A DNA stretch of 64,000 bases, taken from assembly GCA_029204225.1 (NCBI GenBank), contig CM055098.1, positions 8,478,246 through 8,542,245 on the forward strand, read 5' to 3'. Shown one piece after another: positions 22,661-34,282 of the stretch. The stretch comes from Diphasiastrum complanatum. Taxonomy: Eukaryota; Streptophyta; Lycopodiopsida; Lycopodiales; Lycopodiaceae. Position numbers and translations under genes: made by a program. Each line of letters opens with the position of its first letter. Position 1 is the stretch's first letter. Under the pieces are notes generated by a model. That model did not search any database. It saw nothing but the letters and a program-made list of their open reading frames with translations, and had not been told where the DNA came from.

Positions 22661-23181
22661 TGTTTTCAAAGAGAAATCACAAAGATTTGAAACTACTCAA
22701 TTCTCTTCTAGCACTTATATCAAGCAAATCAACACATAGAATAGTGAAATCTTGATCAACCTATGATCTATCCTCAATCTAATGACTCTTGCCACTTCCT
22801 AAAATTGAAACACTCAAATGAAGTCCAGTAATCTCACTATCTAGGGATCCAACATGCAAATGCCAAAATGATATGCAATCTATTAGCCACCACTTAGGCT
22901 TTTCTAATGATCCAAAAATTGGCCAAATCCAGTAAGTGAAATGAGAAATTGGAATTGAACAAGATTATAACCCTATATAGGGTTTTGATCTACAAAAGAT
23001 CCAATCTACAAATGCAAGAAACTCAATTTTGGTGTAGAATCCTCTCTAGCATGCTCTAGCATTGATATCTTCACCAAATCATTGATAGATATGATTTCCT
23101 CCTTCATAACCTGAAATACAAGCTCTGATACCATTTGAAAGAATTCAGATAATTGATGATCCAAATCCATAAACTAATCTT

Positions 23182-23734
23182 TGTCAAAAATTGTGAACTC
23201 CTGCAACTTTATCACGAAGCGAAGTGAAGGTTGAAGGGCAAACGTGAAAGTCAAACATACCTCGAGGACCAAAAGACACAAACAAAACAAAACGAAAAGA
23301 AAACGAAAGAAAACAATTCACGCTGCCAACTGGAAGCTCAATGGGCGTGGTGTCTTGTACTTCACGCTCAACTGAAAGAGTTAGCAATAACAGAAAATAA
23401 CTAACTAGTTGATTAGTATTGACTACTCTTGTAATTATCTGTTTAGCTATCTTGTAAACTCCACGTAGTGGAGATATAAACACAATTTTAGATCAACACT
23501 ATATAGAGCAGAAAGAGATCAGAATAGAAAAAGATAGAGAGGTGAAAATAGTTGTGGATGAAAGTCTGCCAACAAGTAGAACATAGTGATTGGGCTGAGT
23601 GTAAGGCCGCCAATGAACGGGACACCGATTATCTCACTCAAAACTCAAAAACTGATAATACAACTAATCTCTTCTCCATCTCCTTTCATTTAGTTTTCTT
23701 TTGCGGAAGCTTTCAAGATCCTAGGCATGCGACA
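23182..23734 (+). repeat. 5' LTR of copia E
   Basis: Starts TGTCA and ends GACA. It contains a TATA-like GGAGATATAAACAC at about 23470. Homologous to 27740-28240 over most of its length. Its last section (23682-23730) occurs in the 3' LTR only as its reverse complement. Confidence 0.92.
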
Positions 23735-23749
23735 TGGTATCAGAGCACC
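23735..23749 (+). promoter_or_regulatory. primer-binding site (initiator tRNA-Met)
   Basis: TGGTATCAGAGCACC directly follows the 5' LTR, as in most plant copia elements, which prime minus-strand DNA synthesis from initiator tRNA-Met. Confidence 0.9.
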
Positions 23750-23798
23750 CAGGTTATCACTACTGATATTTGAACAGTGATTTTATAGGCAACATAAT

Positions 23799-24890
23799 AT
23801 GGCTACAACGATCCAGACGAGAATAGCAATCAGTCTTGATGGCAAAAATTATAGAGTATAAAAATTCAAAATTAAAAATCTTCTGAAGGATGAAGGCATC
23901 TAGTGGACGACCGAATTCACAGAGGTGCAGCCTCTGGAGGGAGACTTAAGGAGAGTTGAGTGGATCAGAAAGGATGAGTATGCAATGGCAATCATCGTTT
24001 CATCCATTAATGAAGAACTACTCATGCAGATTGAAGATTGTGAGAGCAGCCATGTAGCATGGAAAAGACTAAAGCAGAAGTATAAAGTGAGGACTGCCGC
24101 TTCAGTGATGCATCTTCACAATCAGCTGCAATCCATACGATGGGATGACAACCAGTTGGATCAGCACGTTGAGAAGATCAAAACGATCTTCGCTCAACTT
24201 GCTGCATCTGGACAGGAACACCAGGTCCCAACACCACAACAGCTGATGTACTTCATGAAATCTCTACCTACATCCTATCAACCACTGAGAATGCTCATAC
24301 TGAGTCTACCAGATATGACATTCGACAAAGCAATCAGTCTTGTCACTTATGAGAGACTTATGAGGGGCGAAGGAGAAGGCAACAATGATCAGGAGAAAGC
24401 TCTCTTCATGAAAGGAAAGAAGAAGAAGAAGAACAAGCCCATATTCGACAAGATGAACACAAAGTTTTTGAGCAGAGGCAATGACAATCAACAATCTTCT
24501 TCTTGTGATCACTGTTGCAAACCAAGACACACAACCAATAGATGATAGTTCAATCCAACGATACCTTGCATGCACTGCAAGAAGAAGAGGCACTCTGCAT
24601 ATGATTGCAGATTCAACCCAAGAAGAAAAAGCAAAGCTGACAAAGAAAATGTTGCAGAGTCATCCAAGGATGCAGACAAAGGTGATGAAGCTCTCACAAT
24701 ACTTGATGAAGCTTCAACAAGCTACATTGAACAAGACTACGATGTAGTCATTGATTCAAGAGCAATCTCACACATCACCTGCAACAAAAGAATCTTGATC
24801 GACTTCAGAGAACTCGAAGAAAATAGAGTAGTGATTCTAGGTGATGGGCTCCAACATGATGTCAAGGGCATCTGGACTGTACAGCTGTGA
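23799..24890 (+). pseudogene. gag and protease (copia E)
   Basis: One frame from ATG 23799 with stops at about 23859, 23892, 24545 and 24890. The gag core has the copia pattern SSINEELLMQIEDCESSHVA, then LKQKYKV and MYFMKSLPTSYQPL. Two zinc boxes follow: CDHCCKPRHTTNR (incomplete, cut by a stop) and CMHCKKKRHSAYDC near 24570-24610. The protease motif reads VIDSRAISHIT, where the usual DSGA has become DSRA, so the catalytic loop is broken. The frame continues into the integrase after TGA at 24888-24890. Confidence 0.88.
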
Positions 24891-24893
24891 ACA

Positions 24894-25981
24894 TTGTCAG
24901 GTCAAGCAGAGCTGCCAGGAGCACTCTATGTACCTTCATTGAGAAAAGACCTGCTATTAGTTTCCAAGATGATAGATCTTGGAATTCGAGTTCTATTCGA
25001 TGGCAATACATGCCGAATGATCGACAAAACAACAAACAAATTGTTGACAGTTGATGCAAAAAAGGAAATCTCTACCAAGCCAAGATAATCAGCAATTCTG
25101 ATAGCATACTAAATGCATCAAAAAATGAAGATCAACTCTGGCGCATAAGAATGTATCATCTCAACATGAGGAGCCTATATGACATGAGCAAAACAGACAT
25201 CATCACAGGTCTGAAGATATCCAGATAAGATACTGAGTTCTACGAAGCCTGTTAGAAAGGCAAACATCATCGGAATCCATTCACACATGAGGAAAGAAGA
25301 GCTAAAGAAGTCCTTGACCTCGTCCACTCAGATGTTTGTGGACCGATGAAAGTTGATTCACTCTCAAGATCGAGGTATTTCTTGACATTCATTGATGACT
25401 ACAATCGGATGACAATGAACTACTATCTAAAGCAAAAATCTGAAGTGCTTGACTCTTTCAAGAAGTTTGTGGCATTTGTAGAGAGACACACCTCAAAGGA
25501 GATTCGGATCATCAGATCTGATAATGGAGGTGAGTACAAGAGCAAAGAATTTTCTAAATTCTGCCAAGAACAGGGGATAGAGCAGCAATTCACTCTTGCA
25601 TACACACCCGAATATAATGGTGTCGCAGAAAGAAGAAACATGACGCTAGTCAAAGGAGCTAGATGCATGATGGCATAGGCTCGATTGCCAAGTCAATTTT
25701 GGACTGAGGCAATAGCTACAGCAGTACACCTACAGAACGGATCAACAATGACAACCCTGAAAAACAAGACACCATATGAAATGTGGACAGGTAGACAGTC
25801 TGATCTATCATATGTGCGTGTATTTGGATGTGCAACATACAAGCACATTCCAAAAGAAAAAAGAAACAATCTCAATGATAAATCAGAGAAAACAATATTC
25901 ATGGTCGGGTACTCGAATGGATCACAAGTGTACAGACTCTACAATCCAACCACAAAGAAGGTCGTTTCAAGTAGGATGTGA
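24894..25981 (+). pseudogene. integrase (copia E)
   Basis: The GAG-pre-integrase segment (LYVPSLRKDLLLVSKMIDLG, then LWRIRMYHLNMRSLYDMSK) is followed by the DDE core: VHSDVCGPM (about 25322-25348), RSDNGGEYKS and YNGVAERRN. All three catalytic residues are present. The zinc domain is damaged: a TAG follows the Cys of YEAC at about 25250. Other stops lie at about 25085, 25229 and 25678, and TGA at 25979-25981 ends the frame. Confidence 0.88.
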
Positions 25982-26379
25982 AGTTCGATGAGTCCACATT
26001 CCCTGGACTGAAGGATGAAAAAGGCCATGAGAATTTCACAATGCTGTTGATTCAAGAAGGAGATCAAGGATAAACATCAAATCAGAATGTTGAGCCCCAG
26101 ACTCCAGAGTAACAAGAAACAGAAGATCAACCCCATGAAGCAGAAACATTTGAGCAATGACGAATCGAATCCAAAAGGTCAACAAGACAAAGAAGACCTC
26201 CAGATTGATAGACTAACAATCTTTAGTGGAGTGAAAACACAGAATTCGAATACTGCAGCTTCACTAAAGAGCCAACTACATATCTAGAAGTTGTCCAGAG
26301 TCTAGAGGGAGAATTCTAGAAGCAAGCAGTGTCAGAGGAGATCGAATCAATGAGGTGAAATGAGGCATAGACACTAGAG

Positions 26380-27230
26380 CCATTGCTCGAAAACAAAAAG
26401 ATCATCAACTGCAAGTGGGTATACAAAAGAAAAATGAAATTAGATGGCACTGTTGGATGTTACAAAGCAAGGCTTGTCGCAAAGGGCTACACACGAAGGT
26501 ATGGAGTTGATTATTTCGACATGTATTTTCCAATGGTCAAGATGACAAGCATTTGACTGCTCCTTGCATACGCTACACAACACAATCTGGAAATTCATCA
26601 GATTGATGTAAAGACTGCCTTTCTCCACGGAGATCTAGAGGAAGAAATATTCATGAAACAACCTGAAGGATTTGAAGACCCCGACAATTGACAATATGTC
26701 TGTCGGTTGCAGAGATGCATTTATGGTCTGAAGCAGGCATCATGAGCTTGGTACAAAAAGCTTGACAATCTTCTGAAGTCTCTAGAATTCAATCCTACAC
26801 AACCAGACTGTAATTCGATATAAAGAGAGTAGAAAGAGATTTTGTGATTCTGACTATTTTCTTGGATGATTCTCTTATGATAGGAAACTCGTTGATGCTA
26901 ATCAAGGACACGAAGAGTCAGATTTATGAAAATTATGAAATCAAAAATCTAGGAGAAGCAACAAAGTGCCTTGGGCTGGAGATCAGAAGAGATCGAATAA
27001 AAGGAGAAATGCATCTGAGTCAATCAGCTTACGCCAAAAAAGTGCTGAAGTAGTATTGAATGATGGACTACAAAGAAAAAGCCATACCAATGATAGCTGG
27101 AGCCAGATTAACAAAGCATGATTGTCTAAAAACAGAGGAAGAAAGACAAAAGATGGAAGGTATACCCTACCCGATCGGTAGTCTAATGTACCTTACAATT
27201 TGTACCAGACCCGATTTGGCTTTCTCTATT
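26380..27230 (+). pseudogene. reverse transcriptase (copia E)
   Basis: The copia RT is recognisable from [48 protein letters not shown] and LQRCIYGLKQAS. The active site reads LTIFLDDSLMIG, where copia usually has YVDD. It continues into GLEIRRDR and GSLMYLTICTRPDLAFSI. Stops at about 26552, 26689, 26743 and 27051 and a frame change near 26840 break it. Confidence 0.88.
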
Positions 27231-27231
27231 T

Positions 27232-27732
27232 ATGCTTGAAGCCAACGAAGGAAAGGGATTCGAGCCGCAATACTACAATGATGCAAACTGGGTGAGCTAC
27301 AAAGATGACAACAAGTCCGTGACAAGAGAATGTTCAATGGCGTGCAGAGCAGCAATCAGCTGGATATGCAAAAAGCAAACCTTGGTAGCTCAATCCTCAT
27401 GCGAAGCTGAATATGTCACAGCTTCAAAGATGGCGAACGAGGTAGTTTGGTTGCAGATGATGTTGGAGGCAATTGGCTTACCACAAGGAGAACCATGCAC
27501 GATGATGATGGATTCTCAAAGTGACATATATCTTGTCTTCCATTCAAAGACAAAACATATACCTCTGAAGTACCATCACATTCGAGATCTGATCTTGAAA
27601 GGAGAGCTCAGGGTCCAATACATAAAATCTGAAGACATGATTGCAGATTTGCTCATGAAACCGCTCGACAAACCATTCTTTGCAAAGCAAAGAAAGACAA
27701 TTGGATTAAGCATACAAAGTTGCAAGGTTTAA
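27232..27732 (+). pseudogene. RNase H (copia E), N-terminally deleted
   Basis: The frame matches the copia RNase H: YYNDANWVSYKDDNKSVT (DADWAGD-type block), QSSCEAEYVTASKMANE and KTKHIPLKYHHIRD. The segment that normally links RT (after TRPDLAFSIYA) to RNase H, with the HWxAVKRILRYLKGT block, is missing. The junction is a deletion at about 27235-27250. Confidence 0.88.
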
Positions 27733-27739
27733 GAGAAAG

Positions 27740-28387
27740 TGTCAGAAATTGTGAACTTCTGCAACTTTATCATGAAGCGAAGGGAAGTGAAATGAAGGTC
27801 GAAAGGCGAACAATTTATAAAAGTCAAACATACCTCGAGGACCAAAAGACATGAAACAAAATGAAACAAAAGAAAAATGAAAGAAAACAGTTCGCGCTGC
27901 CAACTGGCAGCTTGGCGGGCGTGGTGTCTTGTACTTCACGATCAACTGAAAGAGTTAGCAATAACAGAGAATAACTAACTAGTTGATTAGTGTTGACTAC
28001 TCTTGTAATTCTCTGTTTAGCTATCTTGTAAACTCCACACAGTGGAGATATAAACGCGATTTTAGATCAACACTATATAGAGCAGAAAAAGATCAGAATA
28101 GAAAAAAATAGATAGACAAAAATAGCTATGGATGAAAGTCTGCCAACAAGCAGAACACAGGGATTGAGCTGAGTGTCAAGCCGCCAACGAGTGAGACACT
28201 GATCATCTCACTCAAAACTCAAAAATTGATAATACAACTGATCTCTTCTCTATCTCCTTGTTTTTTGTTGCCTTGATTGCTAGAATGATTTATATTCTGT
28301 GATCTGTAGCTGCATGCCTAGGATCTTGAAAGCTTCCGCAAAAGAAAACTAAATGAAAGGAATTTGCTTGCGAAACCGTTCGCGACA
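27740..28387 (+). repeat. 3' LTR of copia E, rearranged end
   Basis: Starts TGTCAG after a purine tract and ends GACA before the ATCTT duplication. Alignable with the 5' LTR to about 28258. Its last section differs: about 55 unique bases, then 28312-28360, an exact reverse complement of 23682-23730 (49 of 49 bases), then about 23 bases with a GCGAA/TTCGC hairpin before GACA. It is 95 bp longer than the 5' LTR. Confidence 0.88.
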
Positions 28388-28587
28388 ATCTTAGGTTAGA
28401 AAGAGAACAAATCAACAATTCTACCAATGTAGAAAGAATCAACATCTACTCAATGAATGAGATGCAAACTCTAATATAACTTGATCAAAACTGAATCATA
28501 ACATAAAAAGAAGTTGATATCCATAAAAAACTAGCAAGCCACTATATTTTACATGTGTGGATCTGAAAATAACATTTAATGACCATT

Positions 28588-29340
28588 CTACACATAGAAT
28601 TGCAAGCAATCACAAGGCTTACAATCCTGCATATTGAACTGATAAAGCAAATCTCGTGCATATTTGCTTTGTGTAAGAAAGACCATGTCTTCTTTTTGCC
28701 ATATTTCAATGCCAAGACAGTAGTGCATCAATCCTAGATCACTCATGTCAAAAGCATTGGAAAGATTTGATTTGATTTCATTAATTAACCTCTCATTACT
28801 TCCTATAATAATCAAATTATCCACGTACAACACAATGAACATTATATCTGAAATGTAAAGATTAGGATCAGCATCACTCTTTACCATTCCCCTTCGCTTG
28901 AAGTGCTCATCAATGCAAGAGTACCATGCTCGTGGTTCTTGCTTCAATACATATATGGCTTTGTTGAGTTTACAAACCAAATGATCTCTTCCTAGCTCAA
29001 CAAACCCTTGAGGTTGCTCTAAATATACCTCTTCATCCAATACTCCATTAAGAAAAGCAGATTTGACATCCATTTGCTGGATTTTCCAACCATAGAAAGC
29101 AGAAATTGCAATGATAGAACGAATAATTCCCATTTTGGCTATAGGTGCGAAGGTCTCCTCAAAGTCTATACCTTCCTGCTGCTCAAAACCTCTTGCAACT
29201 ATCGTGCCTTGTACTTGTTGAGTTGCCCATCTGCTCCATACTTCGTCTTGTAGATCCACTTACATGTGATAGGCGTCTTACCATCAGGTAGCTCAACCAA
29301 GTCCCACGTTTTGTTCTTCGATATAGCCTCCATTTTTTTT
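28588..29340 (-). pseudogene. reverse transcriptase (copia F), truncated
   Basis: The 29259-28588 frame contains ARGFEQQEGIDFEETFAP, IQQMDVKSAFLNGVLDEEVY, CKLNKAIYVLKQEPRAWY and the active site IVLYVDNLIIIG, where YVDD has become YVDN. It continues through FDMSDLGLMHYCLGIEI and breaks off at DCKPCD. The loss of the second catalytic Asp alone would inactivate it. Confidence 0.87.
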
Positions 29341-30352
29341 TTACATAGCTGCACGCCACTCCTTGTGTTTATTTGCTTTGTTGAAAGTTTTAGATTCTTG
29401 AGCCGTTAAGATGGATTCCATTAGGGCTAGATTCATCTCTAATCTTGCAGGAGATTTTCGATTTCTACTTGATCTTCTAAGCTCTCCCTGCTCACTAGAT
29501 TCGGGAGTATCTCCCTTCTTTGCACCATCTGTGACTGATAAGTACCATTTAGGTACTCTCTTGGAAATTTCAGCATCAGGCTTGCCTTTGTCCAATGGAT
29601 TTTCTATATCAAAATCCACTTCCTTCTTGACCTGTACTTTCGCTCCATCATCAAAAGGTTCAGTGATTACTTCTGATTGTTCACCTTGGCCCATCTCGTC
29701 AAACGTAGCATCTCTAGAAATTACAAGCTTCTGTGCATTTGTGTCATGCATCCTGTATGCCTTGGCCTTCTCATCATATCCAAGGAAAATACACTTGATA
29801 GCTTTTGCATCCAATTTCCTTCGTTTCTCATCAGGAATATGAGCATAAGCATCACAACCAAATACTCTCAAATGAAAAATATTAGGTTCCTTTCCAGTAA
29901 CAGCTTCATGAGGTGTCTTACCTTCCACGGACTTTGTAGGACACTGATTCAGGATGTGCGTAGCTATGCTACAAGCTTCTGCCCAAAAGGTGTTTGGCAA
30001 ACCCTTGCATTTGAGCATCGCCCTGGCCATCTCAACAATAGATCTATTCTTTCGTTCTGCAACTCCATTTTGTTGTGGTGAATAAGGTGTTGTAGTCTGC
30101 CTCTTGATCCCTTGATCTTTGCAGAAATCAATAAACTCTGTCAAAAAATACTCACCACCTCCATCAGACTTCGAAGTTTTGATGCAACATCATGTTTGCT
30201 TTTCAACTAATGCCTTGAATTCCTTAAACTTAGCAAAAGCATCTGATTTCTTGCTTGTGAAATAAATCCAAATGCATCTGCTATAATCATCAATGAAGGT
30301 CATAAAGTAATAGTAGCCACTAAGAGATATAGTCTACATAGGTCCACATAGA
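29341..30352 (-). pseudogene. integrase core and linker (copia F)
   Basis: The 30144-29341 frame begins in the core and includes TTTPYSPQQNGVAERKNRSI (catalytic Glu), NTFWAEACSIATHILNQCP, VFGCDAYAHIPDEKRRKLD and GYDEKAKAYR. A Glu/Ser-rich linker follows with LRRSSRNRKSP. Upstream, 30145-30352 carries the first half of the core with stops and frameshifts (residues around the first Asp are visible as DLVHSDLCGP-type sequence near 30345). Confidence 0.82.
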
Positions 30353-31119
30353 TCACTGTGGACAAGATCTAGGATGCCACTGGCTCTCCTTGCTCCACTT
30401 TTGGAAAAACCTCTCTCTGTGTTGTTTTCCCAAAATGCAACCTTCACAAATTTTTCTTTCAAAAGAAATATCAGGTGATCCTATAACTAGATTACCTCTT
30501 TTGAGAATCTGTAAACTTTGAGCACTAATATGACCAAATCGTTGATGCCAAAGATCACTTCGACTATCAACTGTGCTTACCATATCTTGAGCAAAAGATC
30601 TCGCATTCAATTTGTAGAGTCGATTCCCGTTGACTCTAGCTCTTGTAGCAATCACTTTGTAGTGATTCTTGATGTCTTTGACAAGACATTTGTCGCTGTC
30701 AAACTCAACCTTGAGTTGTTGATCAGCCATCGTCCCAACAGATAGTAGATTGTTAGCTAAGCCAGACACATATTGCACCTTGCTTATCTGCTTTATCTTC
30801 CCGCTGGCTAATTTCACTGGTACCACTCCAACTCCCTTAAACAAATAGCAATTTACCATCGGCTTGTTTAACTTCATCACCATTGTGAGTTTACTTGAGT
30901 TCTGAAAAGCACTCTTTCCTTGAAGTCATGTGCTTGGATGCACCACTATCAATGTATTAGGTATCCTTGGTTTCATCACTTGTCATTAATGCTGTAATGG
31001 ACAATTTTGAGCTCTCACCTATATCATCTTCATATTGATCATCATCATATTGATGTTGATCAGTATAATTGTTTTCATAATAATAATCATCAAATTGATG
31101 TTGTTCAGCATAATTTCTC
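30353..31119 (-). pseudogene. protease and GAG-pre-integrase (copia F)
   Basis: Protease motif YIDSGASKHMTSRKECF near 30910-30965 with DSG intact, preceded by a TAA where Trp is expected. The frame 30883-30353 follows with LASGKIKQISKVQYVSGLA, NNLLSVGTMADQQLKVEF and LWHQRFGHISAQSLQILK (His pair), then CEGCILGKQHRERF (Cys pair). This is the zinc-binding head of the integrase. Confidence 0.85.
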
Positions 31120-31994
31120 ACTTGCCCTTTGTCTTTTCTTTGTTCCATCTCCTTTTGTTCCTTGAAGCATTCACGCTCCCAGTGGCCAGGTTTGTTGCAA
31201 TACCTACAATTTTCAGGTTTATTTTGCCTGAAATAGCCACGTCCTTGACCTCAACCTTGATTCCGATTGCCTCGATTTGGTCCATCATTGGATTGTTCTT
31301 GAAATTGTTGGAATGGTCCACGATTTGAGTTCCCACCTCTTGATTGGTGTCTTCCACGACCAAATCTACCACCACGTCCCCTGACTGCAAGAGCTTGATC
31401 AAATCCCCTATTGCGATGACTCAAGTTCTCTTGACGTTGTTCTTCCTGCAAAAGCAATCCACCTAACTCTTCATAGGTTGGAAGATTTTCCCGTGTGGCT
31501 ATACTTGTCACAAACATCTGATGTGACTCAATCAAACTATTCAATGTCAAATGCACGATCTCACGAGCCTGTACTCGCTCTCCAACTGCTGCTAATTGGT
31601 CACGAATCTCTTTGATCTTCAGTAGGTGATCAGCAACAGTTGCACCATCATCCATCCGCAATGTGTGCAGCTTCGTCTTTAGGAATAGCACTCGAGATGT
31701 GTTTGTGGTCTCAAACAATGCCTTCAACGCATCCCATGCTTCTTTTGGTCCCGAAATGTAGGGAATAATTGCATCTCTAACTGATAAGTTGATGACATTC
31801 TATTCTTTCTGTTTTCTCCTGTCAAATGCCCGTTGATCTTCTTCAATCAATGGCCTTGTCTCTTCACCTGTCACGATCTCCCATAGCTTCTTTTCCATCA
31901 AAATGTTCTTTAGTTTGAATTTCCAAACTGCATAGTTGCCAGCTCCTTCCAATTTGCTTGACTCATTGAGGACACTCTCGTTTAGAGTTGTCAT
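31120..31994 (-). pseudogene. gag (copia F)
   Basis: The ATG at 31994 opens MTTLNESVLNESSKLEGAGN then YAVWKFKLKNILMEKKLW, a standard copia gag N-terminus. A stop follows at about 31800 and the frame resumes at 31727 with LKTKLHTLRMDDG and TYEELGGLLLQEEQR. An Arg/Gly-rich region leads to the zinc box CRYCNKPGHWEREC (about 31186-31227, in a shifted frame). Frameshifts near 31790 and 31250. Confidence 0.85.
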
Positions 31995-31998
31995 TACT

Positions 31999-32241
31999 GA
32001 TATCGGAATGGAGCGCGGAAGTACGATTGCTCAGGATCCTCTTTAACTTGTGCACGTGGATCCGATATTGGAGCATGTGACATCGGACTGGAGCGCAGAT
32101 GTACAACTGCTAAGAATTCTCTTTAGCTCATGCGCTTGGATCCGATATCGGTACGGACATGCGATATCGAACTGGAGCGCGGATGTACGACTGCTCGGGT
32201 TTCTCTTCAGCTAGCGCGCTTGGATCCGATATTGGCACAGA
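31999..32241 (-). repeat. three tandem ~80-bp units in the leader of copia F
   Basis: Units start at 31999, 32079 and 32163 (periods 80 and 84). Each begins GAYATCGRAMTGGAGCGC and ends CTTGGATCCGATATYGG or close. They lie directly upstream of the gag start codon on the minus strand. Between them the copies differ by scattered substitutions. Confidence 0.85.
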
Positions 32242-32249
32242 AAAAGAGA

Positions 32250-34282
32250 GAATATAAGAACTTTCATAGAGAATATTCAAGATTCCCTACTTCGGCGCAG
32301 CGGCTACGCCGCCTCCTCTTTGCTTAGATTTCAGCCATGCTTCGTGAAAAAGTGCATATTTGGTAAATACATATGCAAAAATTCAGGCCAGGAGGTCTTG
32401 TTTTGTTGGATTGGAGAGGCAGAACCTCAATGTACATAGGGCAAGTTTGAGTCTTGAGGTCAAAAGTATGAAAAGATTTGTCTAGCAATCAGATATGGAA
32501 GTTGTCGACCATACATGTGGTATGTGTATAATGAGCAAGGTTTTATCATGCCAATAAGCTTCTATAATGGCTATATGCATAGTTGATGAGCATTGGTGGC
32601 CATTCTTGCATTCTCTCTTATTTACGACTTACATTGATATCCAAACTTTGCATGGGTTTGTCAAGTCTCCCAGTAAATGTAAATGTGAATCATGTCCTGT
32701 TTTTTCAACACGTTTCACTAGTGATATAATCACAAACAAGATTTCTAGACACACCTATATTTAAGGTTGCAAATTTGGGATCTCTTCCACTTTATGGTAG
32801 TTTTTTTTTTCTAGCCCCAATTGTTTAGTGGTGCATTTGGCCCGAATGTGAAATAAAGCTATAGAGAAGTAGAGGGGAATTTCAAGGTAGTGAATGAGAT
32901 TAGAAGCAGAAATTTTGCAACAAATTTATGTATCACATTGGAATTTTTATAGAGATTGAGACATACAACACATCTTTTGAGAAGGTTAGCAAATATTAGA
33001 CAACATCGTCATTTTTGTCAAAAAATTCTAGTGGGTGAAATCTAATAATAGAAAAAAACTCGCATCGAAAAAAGCTCACCCAAAAAAGCTCGCCAAAAAA
33101 TCACACCCCTCGAAGCATTCCACAATATTCCTACACTTTCCATATTGCTCACACGATTGAGGTGGCAATTGTTATTGTTGTGATGGTGCAAATATCAATT
33201 GGCATGTCAACTAACAGTTTGAAAGCATGAACTAACACATTGTACAAGTGTATTTTCCAAAATTGATCTCCCTTGAATCTCAAATAGGTCAGTTAGAATG
33301 GTGACATCGTTGTTGTGGCCTTGTCCAATATTAATAAAGCATGGAATATTCAATATAAGACCTAGATTTTTCTTTCCAAAATGTGTGTAATTATTTTACA
33401 TCATGAACGTGCAAAAGTCTTCCTCTCATTATTGAGTAAACACAACTCTCAATGGCATCTTTCAATTCATTGCAAAATTTTCTTCCAACATACATCATCC
33501 GACAAAAATCTTCACATGTCAAATATTCCTCTTCCATAGTATGTGCAAAGTTGGGTTGCAGATTGTGCATGTACCCTAGGTGGAATCAATCAATATGACA
33601 AAGCCCACTTTTCGCATGTCTTTATGAAAGACGATGTTCACAATAAACGACAATGTTTTATGTAAGTTGCAAATGTGGTTGGAACATTGCATGAGTTTTC
33701 AAAATTCCATCCAACTATTAGAGCAAGAGGGGAATGATTTCATGGCTTGAACATTCTTGTTTCTGTTAATCTTGTGGACATTGTTGATGTATCTCTTGGT
33801 TGAGCTACACCAAATAAGAGCAGGGTAATCTTGCACTGCATGACTGTAGATTATGTAATCAATGAGATTACATTTCTGTTGCAATATTTGTACAAGCTAC
33901 ATATTCTTTACACGATTTCTTTAAGGATGCCCTTTCCTTCGAAAAACTACATTATTTTAGAAGAATGCCACACATTTCAAAATTACTCACATGGGACAAG
34001 CAACTTAACATAAAATACCAAAAATCCAAAGCTTCTTTAGAAAGCAAAGACAAAAAAACCATCTCTCTGCCTCAACTACTGGAAGCAGAAATCGAACTTT
34101 ACAACTCAAAATGCAAGGGTACCCATGATCAACAAAATAAATCAGCAAACAAAACACTTTTGCAACATATTTTGGCTCAATATTTTATGTGCACTATGTG
34201 TATATACATGTCTGGATGACACCTGTAATCCAAGAGGCATGTATGAAACCTACACTAGAAGCTTCACATAAAGGAAGCATTA
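32250..34282. other. unassigned region
   Basis: No supported gene. Contains GCGCAGCGGCTACGCCGC near 32290 (self-complementary core), which may be part of a decayed LTR of copia F. At 33058-33112 there is a local repetition of AAAAAGCTCRCC words. The rest is A+T-rich. Confidence 0.35.

Larger units (their letters stand above)
21480..23181 (-). mobile_element. Ty1/copia element D, deleted (gag-protease only)
   Basis: Minus-strand element. The primer-binding site complementary to initiator tRNA-Met (TGGTATCAGAGC) lies at 23122-23133. A gag fragment is at 22447-22659, a CCHC box (CFCCGIKGHFASEC) at about 22298-22341, and a copia protease WWIDSGASAHMT with catalytic Asp at about 22149. Soon after the protease the sequence runs into a polypurine tract (AGTATGGGGAG, 21830-21840) followed by TGTCATG at 21829, the likely start of the 3' LTR. 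Integrase, RT and RNase H are absent. The 5' LTR is interrupted at 23181 by copia E. The left limit of the 3' LTR is not defined. Confidence 0.7.
23182..28387 (+). mobile_element. Ty1/copia element E, full-length, with LTRs and target duplication
   Basis: Complete structure: 5-bp duplications ATCTT at 23177-23181 and 28388-28392; 5' LTR 23182-23734; primer-binding site at 23735; gag-protease-integrase-RT-RNase H order of Ty1/copia; purine tract before 27740; 3' LTR 27740-28387. It sits inside what looks like the LTR of copia D. Several stops, a protease mutation and an RT-RNase H deletion make it non-functional. The two LTRs differ at many positions and in the structure of their last 150 bases. 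Confidence 0.92.
28588..31994 (-). mobile_element. Ty1/copia element F, 3'-truncated
   Basis: Minus-strand gag, protease, integrase and RT in Ty1/copia order. It stops at about 28610, within RT, so RNase H and 3' LTR are missing. Upstream of the gag ATG (31994) there is no recognised LTR or primer-binding site, only a 3-unit tandem repeat (31999-32241). Compared with copia E it belongs to a different lineage (Retrofit/Tork-like integrase and RT; inference). Confidence 0.85.
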
